Shown piece by piece: positions 21,849 to 33,336 of a stretch of 64,000 bases of DNA; position 1 is the first letter of the stretch, and each line of letters begins with the position of its first letter. Position numbers and translations under genes: made by a program. The DNA is from Ancistrus triradiatus (lineage: Eukaryota; Chordata; Actinopteri; Siluriformes; Loricariidae). The stretch covers positions 124,001 to 188,000 of the forward strand of contig JAJAGP010000768.1 of the NCBI GenBank assembly GCA_025084515.1. Direction: 5' to 3'. Under the pieces are notes generated by a model. It was not told the origin of the DNA. It ran no database searches and was given only the letters and a program-made list of their open reading frames with translations.

Positions 21849-22350
21849 CTTCAGCGGATTCGACCGTGCCATCCGACGCTACAGAGGCATGCGGACCGTC
21901 ACCGCCGTCCCGCCCCGACTTACCAACCGGGGGATAGGGTGTGGCTGTCCTCGCGGGAAAAAACCTCTGTAAAACGTTCAGGCAGTGCTCAGTTCTCTCC
22001 CCGCTTCATCGGGCGTTCAAGATCGTCAAGCGGGTCAATGACGTCACCTTCAAGCTCGACTTAGCCTCCAAGTAGCATCTCCGCGTCCTCTCCTACCTTT
22101 CATGTGTTCATGCTCAAGCCCCTGGGTTCCCGGACCTCTGGATGCGTCTTCTCCATCCGGACCCGCCGCCTCCGGCTGAGCTGGACGGGAGGTGCCGCCT
22201 ACGCAGTCCGTCGCCTAGCTCCTGGATTTCCCGTAGGCGGGGTGGGGCGCGGCTGCAGTACATGGTCGAATGGGAGGGCTACAGGATCAGCAGAGGAGAC
22301 CGCAGCTGGGTCGATGCCTGGGGGACATTCTCGACCTTCTCCTCGTCCAG
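19050..22350 (+). pseudogene. Chromovirus D pol (PR-RT-RNase H-IN-chromodomain)
   Basis: A damaged protease start (ALIDS, about 19078) is followed by the first RT blocks in a frame at 19396-19827. The longest open frame (19784-21637, 617 codons) holds RT with YLDDILIF (about 20060), RNase H with EVDASSVGVGAVLSQR, ADALSRR, an integrase zinc-finger region, and the DYISDLP ... SDRGPQF ... ESNGQCER catalytic core. The frame then shifts; the integrase C-terminus continues at 21538-21800 and is interrupted by a poly-T tract. A chromodomain (YMVEWEGY, about 22260) closes the region, marking a chromovirus. It cannot be expressed intact. Confidence 0.9.
21815..21849. repeat. Poly-T tract inside chromovirus D pol
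   Basis: A run of about 32 T with flanking CTTTC/CTTC interrupts the integrase C-terminal region. It could be slippage expansion or the remains of an A-tailed insertion in reverse orientation; no target duplication is obvious. Confidence 0.8.
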
Positions 22351-22480
22351 GAGTTCCAACGCTGCTAGTCCTGACGCGCCCGGCTCCCTGGACCCAGCGG
22401 CCGTTCCGCGTAAGTCCTCCTCGGGGGCCGCCGTTGGCCCGCCGCGCGCTCCCCCTGGCGCGGCGTTCGGGGGGGGGTAA

Positions 22481-22782
22481 TGTTCTCCTGCCCACCGGCA
22501 GTCCGGGTCACAACATTCGCGTTCTGGAGCGATCATCGTTCCCCCGCCGACTAATTACCTACACCTGTCCCGTGTGACTCTATTGTTCTCCACCCTATTT
22601 ACAGCCTCATTCTGCCGTCAGCACTCACCGATTGACTTGTGGTTCCCTTTCCTCTCGTCCATGCTCTTTTTCCTCGTTCGTCCTGCACTGTATCCAGTGT
22701 GCTCTGTGTCTATAATAAAAAGTGTTTTCTTCGTTATACCAGTGGCTGCGTTTGCCTGCTCACTCTAGTAGTCGGCGTCACA
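22481..22782 (+). repeat. Right LTR of chromovirus D
   Basis: Matches the left LTR with a slightly altered start (TGTTCTCCTGCCCACCGGCAG, changes within the first ten bases) and small indels. A G-run polypurine tract (about 22468-22477) precedes it. It is followed by GTTGT (22783-22787). The element totals 5056 bp. Confidence 0.93.
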
Positions 22783-23999
22783 GTTGTTAGTAACTTTACA
22801 GGTATACCGGCTTGTGTTCTGGTTGTAACAGAGTTGCGTCTCGTCACAGTGAAGTAGGTGTGTTTTTATAAACTTTTTTACAGTCTTTTCCCACTTTCTT
22901 TCTGAGACTTAGTTTTTTTAGTGACGTTTTGAGTTGACTTAACTTGCATTAACACTTTAATCGAGCATTGCATTGGACCATCGGATGCAGCTGAACCACA
23001 TCTTCACTCGCACCCCACAACACCACCGAGAAAAGCTAAGTACCCTTTAATTCATAATTGTATTAAACAATGGCTTTCTTGCTGTGCTTGTCCCTGTGGC
23101 CGAGTGTGGCCATGTTTAGCTATTCTTTCCTCCGTCATTAGTGTAAATTTTACTTGTGATAGGTTGTAGGCTTGTAGCACCCAGTATGACGGAAGAAGAT
23201 TGTCGTTTTAGAGGCGCGCATCCAGACATTAGAGAAGGATAAGCTCAGCTCCTAGAGTAGCAGATCTGGATGGCAAATAGGCGAAGTTAGAGCGCTGGCA
23301 GAGTCCTCGCAGCAGGGGCAAAGTGGGGGGTGACGGTTCGGCGACGTCAGTCGTAAGGCTAGTCCACGAGAGCACCACTCTCTACCTGTTCACGTGTCCA
23401 ACAGGTTTGCCCTCCTCAGTGAAACACCCACTGAGCAGCATGTTGAAAGAGCTCTGGTCATAGGTGACTCTATTTTACGACACGTGAAACTTTGCTACCC
23501 TTTTAGGGACACCAGCAGCTAGAGTTCTCTCTATCCCCGAGTGACGGAATTGTAAACGAGTCTTAGTGAACTCGAGAGCCGCCAGATTCTCTAGGATAGT
23601 TATTCAAATAGGGGCTAATGATGATACGCCTTCGTTCAGTCAGAGGTAACTAAGGCTAATTTTTGTAGAGGTGGTTTAGCGTGGCGAGAAGGCGATGTCC
23701 GATGCTGTAGTACTGCTCTGGCCCCATCCCAAGCGGCGAGGTGGACCAAGCCTACAGCAGGTTATGGTCGCTGAAAATGCTGGCTGTCCAAGTGGTTCCC
23801 ATAGTCGTATGGCCCGATTGGTTAGGGGCTGACTATCCAGAGCAGGGGTCAGGCAGCAGACAGACAGGCTTAAACCCAACTGTCTGCTGGTAGCAATGCA
23901 CCGTCACCCAGAACCCACATTATTGAAACTGTGTCTGTTACCCGCATCTGCCCTAAACGTAAACGCTCTCAAAAAGTCTGTTTTAATTAACCTCATTAG

Positions 24000-26880
24000 T
24001 ATAAACAACAGATAGCTGCACGTAAAAGAAATAACAACATTAGCCTAAGCTAGGACTACTTAAAACATTTGATCACTTACAAAACAAAGCAGTGATGTAA
24101 TTGAAATGATCACTGATAAACGCTTACACGCTCTCTGTCTCACTGAGACTTGGATTAGACCTGATGAATATTTAGCCTTAAATGAGCCTCACCTCCTGGA
24201 TACAGTCATGCTAGTCGCCCTCGTCCTAATGGTCGGGGGGAGGCATAGCCACAATTTTTGACAAAGACTAGGTGTTACGCTAAAATCCCATTACAAGGCT
24301 AATTCTTTTGAAAATACTGATTCTTAATTGTGGGACTGATCCATCGTTATGGAAGTCAAAACCACACTCTTTTCAGCTTATATCACTATTTAACCGCCAC
24401 GCCTGGTCCCTATTCAGAATTCCTTTCAGGAATTTGCTAACTTTCTTTCTTGCTTACTACTGTCAACAGATAAGGCTTTAATTGTAGGTGATTTCAATAT
24501 TCACTTTGACAAATGAGCAGGATCCGTCTTAAAATTGCTTTTCGAGTCCATCTTAGAATTCCATGGGTATCACTTCAGAATGTGATGGGACCAACCCCAC
24601 CGTATGTAATCATACTTTAGACTCTAATATTAACATTTGGTATCAATATAGATAACCTTGATGTTTCCCGCAAAGTGATTAGATTTCAGATCACTATCTT
24701 TTAGTATTTGAGCTATCTCTAATAAATAAAATTCTTCTGCCTCGTTATCACACCAAGCGCACTATCACATCTGCTACTCCAGCTGCGTTTATTAAAAACC
24801 TTACCAGACTTAAAAGTTTAATACCAATTACGGAGATCAATCATCTTGAGGGTGTAACATGAGCAATTAGAATGTGTGCTTCGCTCAACCCTGGACATGA
24901 CTGCCCCTGCTAGGGTCAAACGTATTAGGGAAAAAAAAGGCTAGCACCATGGTATAATTGACCACACCCGTACCTTAAAGCAAAAGAACACGGCATTAGA
25001 GCGCAAGTGTAGACATAGTAAATTGGAGGTGTTTAAGATTGCTTGGAGGGGACAGCATGGCAGAGTATAAGCATGCCCTCACTAAAGCTAAAGCTGCATA
25101 CTTCTCTTCAATCATAGAGGAAAAAATAAGAAAATAATCCAAGATTTCTCTTTAATCCAGTCTCCAAAATTAACAAAAAACCCCACAGAAAGGACTCTCC
25201 CATTCTGTGTAATTTTAACAGTAATGATTTCATGACTTTCTTTAATGATAAGATAGAAAAATTAGGCATAGGCATAAAAACTCAATGCTCATTACATCAC
25301 CAAACTGTCAGCAACTTCCCGATGCAGCACTGGTGAAGACATCTGTTCCCATTATCCAAAATCAAGATTAGAATCTTTTACCCCGATTACTAATACTGAA
25401 CTATCTGCACTGATCAGCTCGTCTAAAGTCATCAACATGTTTGTTAGATCCAATTCCTTACACGACTCGTTCTTTTAACTCAAACAAGTATAACCTAGTT
25501 GTTATAGAGCTAGTGTTAGTTATTTTAAATTCATCCTCTTACCTTAGGTTATGTGAGCCAGAGTCCTTTAAGTCTGCCGTTATCAAACCACTGATTAAAA
25601 AAGCCCAATCTTGACCCTTGTGTGATATTTAATTATAGGACCAATTTAAAATCTACCGTTTCTGTCAAAATCTTAGAAAAAAAGCCCGTCTATCAGCAGC
25701 TCTGTAGTCACCTCCAAAGGAATGAAAATTTATGAAAACATTTCAGTCTGGCTTCAGGCCCCATAATAGTCCTACTGAAACAGCATTACTTTAGGGTTAC
25801 TTTAATGACTTGTTAATGTCCTCAGATAAAGGGATGTGTTTCTTTTCTTGTTCTGTTAGATTTAAGTGCAGCCATTTGACACTATAGATCATGATGTTTT
25901 ACTAAACAGACTAGAAAATAGCTGTAGGTATTAGGGATCAGCACTTTCTTGGTTAAATCCTAGCTTAAATGACCGGTACCAGTTGGTTCATAATAAATAA
26001 TCTAAGATCTAAGCTCTCAAAAAGTGAAGTTATGGCGTGGCCTCAGGGGGGTCAGTGCTGGGCCCGCTTTTATTCTCTCTGTACATGCTGCCGCTAAGGA
26101 TCAGTTATTTGTAAAACATGGCATTAATTTCCACTGATATGCAGATGATACCACAGCTGTAGCTATCAGCCAAAACCTAAATGAAAGCCTTACAATCAAC
26201 AAAATCGAAGACTGTGTAAAGGAAATAAAAGATTGGATGTTATTTTAATTTTCTCTTACTTAACTCAGATAAAAAACTGAGGTTCTATTAGTGGGACCCA
26301 AGGCTGTGAGAGAACAGGTTAGCTACATCTATCCTAAATCTAGATGGCTGTCCAGTATTGCCCCGTCCGTCTGTATAAAACTTAGGGGTCACCATTTGAT
26401 TCAGATCTCTCCTTTGATCCGCACATTTAGCAGGCATCACTCGAATTGCTTTCTTTCAATAAGTAATATTGCTAAACTTAGAAATATCATCTACTTTTAA
26501 TGATGCGGAACGAAAAACTTGTTCATGCGTTTATAACCTCAAGTGGATTACTGTAACGCCTTACTACTGGATGCTCTAGTAAATGTTATAAAAATAAACT
26601 TCAGTTAGTCAGAATGCAGCTGCCCCGAGTGTTAACTCGATCTAGAAAAAGTTTGATCATATCACTCCTGTTCTATCATCACTGCACTGGTTACCAGTCA
26701 AATTCCACCTTAATTACAAAAATACTTCTTATAACTTATAAAGATCTACATGGCCTGGCCCCCACATTATCTGAGGGACCTCTTAGAGTTTTACAATCCA
26801 ACTCGTCTACTGCGTTTCGCAGGGTGCAGGACTTCTTTTAGTTCCTAGAATTAAAAAAAGTCACAGCAGGGGAAAGGCTT
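24000..26880 (+). pseudogene. L2 LINE ORF2 (endonuclease + reverse transcriptase), decayed
   Basis: Landmarks of the L2 polyprotein are readable across many frameshifts. LTETWIRPDEYLALNE (about 24140-24190) belongs to the endonuclease domain. A YADDT-like motif (FHYMQMTPQL in a shifted frame, near 26140) marks the reverse transcriptase active site. The C-terminal segment LTRSRKSLIISLLFYHH and ITYKDLHGLAPTLSE is open at 26614-26841. No long frame survives, so the copy is dead. The intact enzyme nicks the target and copies its RNA there. Confidence 0.75.
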
Positions 26881-27513
26881 TCTCATACATGGCCCCCAAC
26901 TATGGAATAAAACTTCCCACTTTCGTCGAATTCAGACACCCTCCAAAGTTTTAAGTCTAGGCTAAAGACATACTTATTTACGCAGGCTTTTGAACTAGAT
27001 TTAGACCAGGTTGCATGGCTGGGTTTGCTGAGGACGGAGTCTGGAGTCATGGTCTGGCCTGCCTGCCTTGTCCGCTTGCCGGGAGTGTTGGGTGGGCGGT
27101 CCTGGCTGAACTAGGTTGGGTCCTCGTGATCTTGACTCATGCAACCAACCTTGCCTTAGAATAAGGGCAGCAGAGCTGGGGGTTCATAGTCAAAGAGTCT
27201 TATGAGTGATAGAGAGGTTGGGTGCTGTCTTATGCCGCTCGTGGGGGTGCCAATGTCTCATGTGATCCCTTTGGCGTGTGTTTCCTTCCAGTTCTCCTCT
27301 TTCTAGCTTTCTAGCTATGCTGCTATAGCTAATGCTGCCGGGGTCTCATGCTACACTTGGCATCAGTGATTGACATGGCATCAGTGATTGTTAATAAACA
27401 CTGTGCTCTTAATCAAAAAACTAATTACATTTTTTGTTTTCTCTCCGAGCTGGGTTACGGCGCAGTTCCGGCCCCAACCATGATGTTCATCGATGGAGCT
27501 CCACTGTGAATAA

Positions 27514-27750
27514 TTCACATTTTATTCGACCATGACTACATGACTTTAGTTTCGCTCTTAGAGCTATCCATCATACCCGGGCCACTAATGTCGATGTGAA
27601 TACTTCACATTTTATTCGAACTTTGACTCCATGACTGTAGTTTCGCTCTTAGATTTATCATCATACCCCGGCCACTTAATGTCGATGTGCATACTTCACA
27701 TTCTATTCGAACTTTGACTCCATGACTTTAGTTCGCTCTTAGATTTAACA
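27514..27750 (+). repeat. 90-bp tandem repeat in L2 3' UTR
   Basis: Units beginning TTCACATTTTATTCGA start at 27514, 27604 and 27695 (90- and 91-bp period, about 2.6 copies). The L2 fragment at 1219-2095 has a single copy at the matching place (about 1805), so the UTR repeat number varies between copies. Confidence 0.85.
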
Positions 27751-27972
27751 TCTACGCCGCCCAAGGAGGTTGGGTCCCTTTTTGAGTCTTGGTCCTCCCA
27801 AGGTTTCTTCCTAGAACTATGGAGTTTTTCCTAGCCACTGTTGCCCTAGGCTTGCTCAATTTGGGATTGGACGTAGTTATTAGGAGATAATCTAAACTTG
27901 TAAAGTTGCTTTGAGACAATGCTCCATTGTAAAAAGCGCTATATAAATAAATCTGACTTGACTTGACTTGAC

Positions 27973-28040
27973 TGAGAGCATCCCTGGAGGAAGCTCATCT
28001 GACCCAACCAACCCCCAGGACACAATGGCCTACATAAGAG
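27973..28040 (+). pseudogene. Harbinger Myb-like gene, exon 2, right half
   Basis: Directly after the L2 tail the plus strand reads ESIPGGSSSDPTNPQDTM then AYIR, the expected continuation of PIARF from 17473 in this family. It ends near a TAG at about 28042, perhaps close to a degraded splice donor. The match across a 10.5-kb insertion identifies both halves as one exon. Confidence 0.7.
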
Positions 28041-28651
28041 ATTAGTCATTCAAAATAAGGATATAAACTTATGTACTTTCATCCTTTTGCCACTCTGGGA
28101 TCAGTGATGCCCACCCATCCATACTAGACACAACTTGGCACACAGCTTTTCTTGTAGCAGTACAATTATTTGTAACTGATTGCTGTTACTTTTCCAGATT
28201 CTTAGTTGTCCTTCAAACATCATCACCTATTTCATGGTGACTGTTTTTTTCATGGTGAGTTATATATTTGAAAAACCATGATGTGACCTGCACACTGTTT
28301 TAGAAACAAAGGAGACATTAGTTTAAATATTCTGGACAAAGTTAGAATTTAACTATCTTGACTTCCACATTTTCTGCCAGTTAGTGATGGTGTAATCCAT
28401 TTGGTGCAGTCTTCTTCCATATCAGACCCCCCATCAGTCCTAAGTACTATTAATACTCCACAAAATTATCAAAATGTGTTGGAGTAGAACACATAAATTG
28501 TCCATTTTCATTATAAGACTGTGATGAAACTTGGTCAACTGTCATGGAGCAGGAAAATGCAGAGTCCTTTTGAGGTGTACACCTTGAACATAACATCTAA
28601 TAGTTGATTAAAGTATAGTATCATAATACTTGACCTTCATTTCCTCTAACA
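28041..28651. other. Presumed intron of Harbinger Myb-like gene
   Basis: No coding similarity is seen. A pyrimidine stretch with CCTCTAACAG at its right end is a plausible splice acceptor for the next exon. Several short direct repeats of CATGGTGA are present near 28233-28257. Confidence 0.4.
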
Positions 28652-28931
28652 GAGCGATGCTGGAAATTACAAGGAAGAGGGTCAATTCACTTCCACAGCA
28701 CAACATACCTCAGTATGATGTTGCTCAGAATTTGGCCTATGACATAGACCTGGCACTGTGATAGGCAATGTAATTGTTGGTGTTTCTATAGCTCCCTGTG
28801 AAACAGCTGTACAAGGTTTATTTGGAGAAACTAATTGAAAAATCAAATTTAGATATGGACCATATAAAATTACAGATCCAAAAGACAAAAATGAAAATGC
28901 AACTGCTGGAACATCAGTTAAAGGTGGGTGT
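28652..28931 (+). pseudogene. Harbinger Myb-like gene, exon 3 (coiled coil)
   Basis: After the acceptor TCTAACAG the plus strand eventually reads LPVKQLYKVYLEKLIEKS (about 28796-28850) then HIKLQIQKTKMKMQLLEHQ, the charged coiled-coil near the C-terminus of Harbinger Myb-like proteins. The early part of the exon has in-frame stops. A possible donor (GTGGGT) follows LK at about 28924. In the family this helix mediates contacts with the transposase or dimerisation. Confidence 0.72.
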
Positions 28932-29009
28932 GTTGCCCACATGTGGATGATTTTACATGTTTGAACAACATAAAAGATATTAATTACCAAACTGCATTGT
29001 ACTTGCAGG

Positions 29010-29030
29010 AAATAAAGAAGACTTCATAAG
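29010..29030 (+). pseudogene. Harbinger Myb-like gene, last exon
   Basis: After the acceptor ACTTGCAG, a short exon reads EIKKTS and a stop codon (TAA), matching the expected C-terminal residues after the coiled coil. The gene then converges with the transposase gene on the other strand. Confidence 0.55.
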
Positions 29031-29122
29031 AGAGGCATATTGTATTTATTTGACATTGTATTACATAAAGAAATAATGGTAATAAATCAATAAAGAAATC
29101 AATAAAGAAAAAAATGGTTTAA

Positions 29123-30235
29123 TCAGAAATGATGATGGCATATTATGTGTCTCACTGTTCTGCCATCTCGTGCATCAACGAGGTGGTCAGAATTGATATC
29201 TGGATCAATCACAGGTTGAGTGGGACATTGTTCTCCTCTAATTGTGGCTATGTTGTGGAGAATCACACATGCCACAATAATGTCACATGACCTTTCTGGG
29301 GTGACCCTGAGCCAACGAAGGCACTGGAACCTGGTCTTGAGAATTCTAATAGTCATCTATACCTTAGCTCGTGTCTCAGAGTGAGCCAAGTTATAACGTT
29401 GCTGCGGGCTGTGCTCTGGATCAGGGTAAGGGGTAAGCAAATAAGGCTGGCTGGGGTACCCACTGTCACTGAGCAGGTAACAATCATACTCTCCTATGAT
29501 AATACAAGTATACACAGTTTAAATGATCAGTTGCAGTAGGTGGGAACAAAATATTGATTATGATATATGACTATATGTATATACTTACCACGGGCAAATC
29601 TAGCACTCAGTGTACACTCACGAACCATTCGTGAGTCATGTACAGACTAGGGCCACTTTGCTTGCAAATTGCTGATGATGTGGGCTGCATCACATATGAT
29701 CTTCACAGTGCAGAACAGAAATTAGCTTATGTGACCCTGTGAATTATCTTTCATTTGTAATGCAAAATGATATCATTTTGCCCTACTTGCACATTAATGC
29801 TGTGGAAAGACTTTCTATTCACGCAAACTCCTTCATTTATGGAAGGAGCTGTGATAGGAATATGAGTGCCATCTATGCAGCCAGTTATACCTGGAAACCC
29901 TAAAATATAAGTCTCAAAGCTGAATACTAAATAAATTATGTATTGCTTGAAATGATACCTGCAATTCTGTGGAATTCTTATTTGATGAGTATTGTGGGTC
30001 TGTGACTTGGGAACACAACAAAGGTATACAGTAACCGTATCAGTGCAAGGGTTACATTTCTGACAGCCCGACCGACTGTTGCTTTACAAATGTGTTCTGC
30101 ATCACCGATGTTGTATGAAAAACTCTCGTTGGCAATACAGAATTTGCTCAGTATTTGTGTGACATCGAATCTCAAATTTGTAGTATTTGTGCTTCGATGT
30201 CAACTGACTCTTTGAGGAAGGGACACACCATATCT
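29123..30235 (-). pseudogene. Harbinger transposase (HARBI1-like), decayed
   Basis: Reading the minus strand downward, 30175-29978 gives ICKATVGRAVRNVTLALIRL and VVFPSHRP (helix-turn-helix region), about 29900-29840 gives PGITGCIDGTHIPITAPS with the first catalytic Asp, about 29640 gives SVHDSRMVREC with the second Asp, and 29356-29123 gives LKTRFQCLRWLRVTPERSCD and IVACVILHNIA. The catalytic Glu position (VERT in the family) reads V, stop, M, T near 29355. Several stops and shifts are present. The family is a DDE nuclease acting with the Myb-like partner. Confidence 0.8.
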
Positions 30236-30455
30236 CACACCACCTTCAGTCTTTCGGCTTCAGGTAGAGAGGAGGAGAAACTCGGGGTTAGCTGAAGTAA
30301 ACCTGCCAGTGAGCATGTTAGCTTCACAGAGTATGTTGCCGTAGTAACTGACTCCAAATTACTCTGAACTTGCTTTGTAAAACTGAAAACCTAGAGTTTC
30401 CATAAACTCTGAGTCAGCTATCTCTGAGATTTCACTAAACCTGTTTTCTGACATA
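30236..30455. mobile_element. Right terminal region of Harbinger element
   Basis: The stretch contains AAACTCGGGGTTAGCTGAAG, CTGAGTCAGCTATCTCTGAG and TTCACTAAACCTGTTTTCTG, typical of the end of fish Harbinger elements, where GAGTT/AACTC motifs recur in both orientations. The exact last base and a 3-bp target duplication could not be fixed because the left end was not found. Confidence 0.5.
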
Positions 30456-30572
30456 CAGTTCATTAGCCTGTTTTTATTGCTCCAAACAAGTACTTGCTTG
30501 TACAACTGTGAGGACATGATATGTCAATTGCAAATAACTGGACCACAACGCAAATGTAATTTGTTTTACAAG

Positions 30573-31107
30573 TTAATTTAACATTGCTGAAATTTCAGAC
30601 ATTTTCCCTTTTATTACTTTTATCTCATTTGTCAGCATTTCAATTGCTGTAATTAATTTGCATTTGTAACCCAGAATCTGTGAAACCAAAACCTCCACAT
30701 TTACCGGAACACAATTACCTGGTACTCTTGTGCCAGGCTTATTCAGCCAAATTAGTATCTCCCTCTTTTTCACTCACAATGCCACTTTAGAGGGGTTCCC
30801 CATTTATTGATGCCCTTCTCGCATGAAGTGACGTGAAGACTTTCCTCCACCAGTTACAGTTACACTCTGCTTGTGCAAAACAATTGATTTTTTTCCATCA
30901 ACTTTGTCTGACCACTTTTATTTTTACTTTTGCAACAGTGAAGCTTCTTTAACACATTTGAATGCTGCAGCTACATATTGCCACTCAACAAACTTGTGGT
31001 TGTTGGTGATACTACTACCGAGGCCACCAAACACCACATTATTTCTTGCCATTTGTTCACCCATTTTCGCCATTGGTCCACTCAGCAATGAAGCGGACAT
31101 GCTCTAA
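30573..31107 (-). pseudogene. Second Myb/SANT-like remnant, different type
   Basis: The minus strand from 31107 opens MSASLLSGPMAKMGEQ, then NNVVFGGLGSSITNNHKFVE, a Myb/SANT-like domain of a different subtype from 16686. Stops interrupt it; KWSDKVDGKKI continues the domain in the same strand, and 30773-30573 ends in a coiled-coil-like VLVSQILGYKCKLITAIEML. It lies outside the right end of the Harbinger element, so it probably belongs to another DNA element whose transposase is not visible here. Confidence 0.6.
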
Positions 31108-31216
31108 GTATTCATGAGGTAAATTGGATGGAACTTATATGGATAAGTTTGGGTGGTTAGGAGGTGGAACATGTGGTTCATTCACATGCGCACATTTTGA
31201 AAATGATTGGTATTTA

Positions 31217-31449
31217 CAGTGGTGCTTAAAAGTTTGTGCAACCCTTTAGAATTTTCATAAACATGACCTAAAACATCCTCATAAACACAAATAAATAAAT
31301 GACGAAGTATAATATTTTTGTCTCATTTGTTTAACTGGGTTCTCTTTATCTACTTTTAGGACTAGTGTGAAAATGGGATGATATTTTGGTTATATTTATT
31401 CAGAAATATAGAAAATTCTAAAGGGTTCACAAACTTCCAAGCAACCCTG
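31217..31449. mobile_element. Tc1 family 1 deletion derivative (233 bp)
   Basis: Both inverted repeats of the family seen at 2221 are present (CAGTGGTGCTTAAAAG on the left, the complement ending CAACCCTG on the right) with TA on each side, but the transposase region is gone. It is a MITE-like internal deletion product that could only move with help in trans. Confidence 0.85.
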
Positions 31450-31451
31450 TA

Positions 31452-31957
31452 TAAAGAGGAAACAGCAGTATATGTACACAATGTTTTATTAATCAGAATT
31501 TTTTGTGTGCATGCCATGCCATTTTAGCAGGTGTTATGTTTTAGCTCAGTTAATAGCTCATAGTACAATGACATTTTGAAGATAAAATAGAAAACCACAT
31601 AATGTCAGAACTGCAAAACTTAATGCAGTAATGATTTTGTCATGTGGTAAAACCACAGTACATCATGTTTAACAGCATTGGGGTCTGACTGGCAAATTGA
31701 CAGGGGTATTTACAATTTGCAAGTTCATGCATATGTATAGATCCAAGTAAATAGATTTTCATTTTCACATATCTACACATATTCACTTATCCACAGCCAG
31801 CAGATCAGTGTTAGACCTTAATTTGTTTGATTGTAGACATATAAATGATTGTAGACATATAAATTATACAGACACACTGCTGTACGTGAACAGTTTCAGC
31901 CACTGTCACCAAAGGCATCAAACACAGACTGAGACAGAGTCTCTCTCTCTCTCTCAC

Positions 31958-32033
<76 letters not shown>

Positions 32034-32132
32034 GTACGCACGCACGCACGCACGCACGCACTCACACACAGAGGTACAATAACATTATTAAAATGTATAC
32101 AAGTTCCTGTGTTTATACAGTATGTAAACATG
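31452..32132. other. Non-coding, CT/CA microsatellite
   Basis: A CT-rich repeat passing into CA and ACGC repeats occupies about 31938-32072. The rest is AT-rich without recognisable features. Open frames across it are due to the repeat. Confidence 0.7.
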
Positions 32133-32509
32133 TACAGGGTGTCTAAAACTTAAGGAAACGCCCATATAAAATGGAAACAGTTTATCAGACAGTAATCCAG
32201 TTTTAGACTCAAGCTATAAGGGAAGAGGAAAACCTATGAGGCTATTTTACCAACATGGCAGGCATCTTGAATGCCATCATCTATATCAACCTAGTAGAGA
32301 ATTTCACCATAAAAGCAAGTTTGTTTTATGTTTCAACTTTATTTGATCACGTGTCAAACAGTGTTTTAATATGAAACCAGAAAATTTACCAAAGTCTAAA
32401 AAATGTGTCCGTGTGTTAAAGCTAACCTTTTCCCCCTTCATTCTTGATAAACTTTCACCAATCAACTGGCTGAATGCTAGCGCACACACAAGCAAATGTT
32501 TCTTTAATA

Positions 32510-33290
32510 TGAACAAAATTCTGTATCCTCACAGAGTAAACAAGTGGCTTGACATGACCCCACAGATAGAAAACCAAAGGGATTCAAAAAGGAGAACATG
32601 GTGGCTACTCGATTGGACCCCTACGACCAATCCACTTTTGGGAAAACTGCACATCAAGATCACATTAAGTTTCTAACAACTTGTCTGTAATGAGACTGGG
32701 AGGCATCTTGTTGGCAGAAATCAGTAAATCTTCCATTGTCTGACAACAATAAAAGATACGTCTTCATCCATCAACCTTGCAAAGAGTTCTGCTCGTAAAT
32801 TTCCATCAATGAAGAAAGGACTCAAAATTCAGGTGCCCCATACACCACACTCCTTGACTTTAGGTGAGGCAACCATGGAAGTTGGATTATTCCAGTGAGA
32901 TTTAATGATCAACAAGTATTGGTGATTCATTTCTGTTGACTTCACCATTCACAAAGAAATTTGTTGCATCACTGAATAGCAACTGATGGGTAAAACAAGA
33001 ATTTATCTGTTGTTGCTGTGTCGCCCATTCTACAAATTCTAGCCGACGGTCAGGTGTTGCAGTGTCTTAATTTTGTAAGGGTGCCAGTTATTGGTTGACA
33101 AAAATGACAGAATTTAGTCACAGAAACTCCACATTCCAGGAGGTGTTACAATGTTGTTGAATGAAGCCAGTTTTCAGTTTATTGTTGACAGAACTTTCTC
33201 TGAAGTTTCTCTGAATTTTACAGGAAGTTTAGCAGCAGCACTGAGGGTAATAGGAGGCCTGTTTGGGTGGCATTTATTGAAATTTTCTGC
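32510..33290 (-). pseudogene. Mariner-like transposase pseudogene (C-terminal part)
   Basis: From 33290 the minus strand reads ENFNKCHPNRPPITLSAAAK with a following KFRET, the DNA-binding region of this transposase group. Near 32980 it reads LLFSDATNFFVNGEVNRN, holding the first Asp. Near 32630 it reads WIGRRGPIE with a following CSPFLNPF, corresponding to the segment with the last catalytic residue. Stops and shifts are frequent. The N-terminal piece RVEVIVISGE lies at 39220-39190 beyond the inserted LINE. Confidence 0.75.
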
Positions 33291-33336
33291 AATGATGTGC
33301 TTTCAAGCCATCAGACTGTTTAACTCATCCAAGTAC

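Larger units (their letters stand above)
17474..27972 (+). mobile_element. Full-length L2-type LINE, split by a chromovirus
   Basis: The insertion is flanked by TGAGAG on both sides (17468-17473 and 27973-27978), inside the Harbinger exon. The L2 parts are 17474-17726 and 22788-27972, about 5.4 kb together, close to the length of complete fish L2 elements. The 5' end holds tandem copies of GAGAGAACGCT (about 17466-17510). The 3' end has AAAAAGCGCTATATAAATAA and a CTTGA tail (27953-27972). The 5' UTR is interrupted by the chromovirus at 17727-22782. Confidence 0.75.

Noticed and set aside
31808..32146. A 112-codon open frame rich in Ser/Leu and His/Thr
   Set aside because: It is produced by CT and CA microsatellites inside non-coding sequence.
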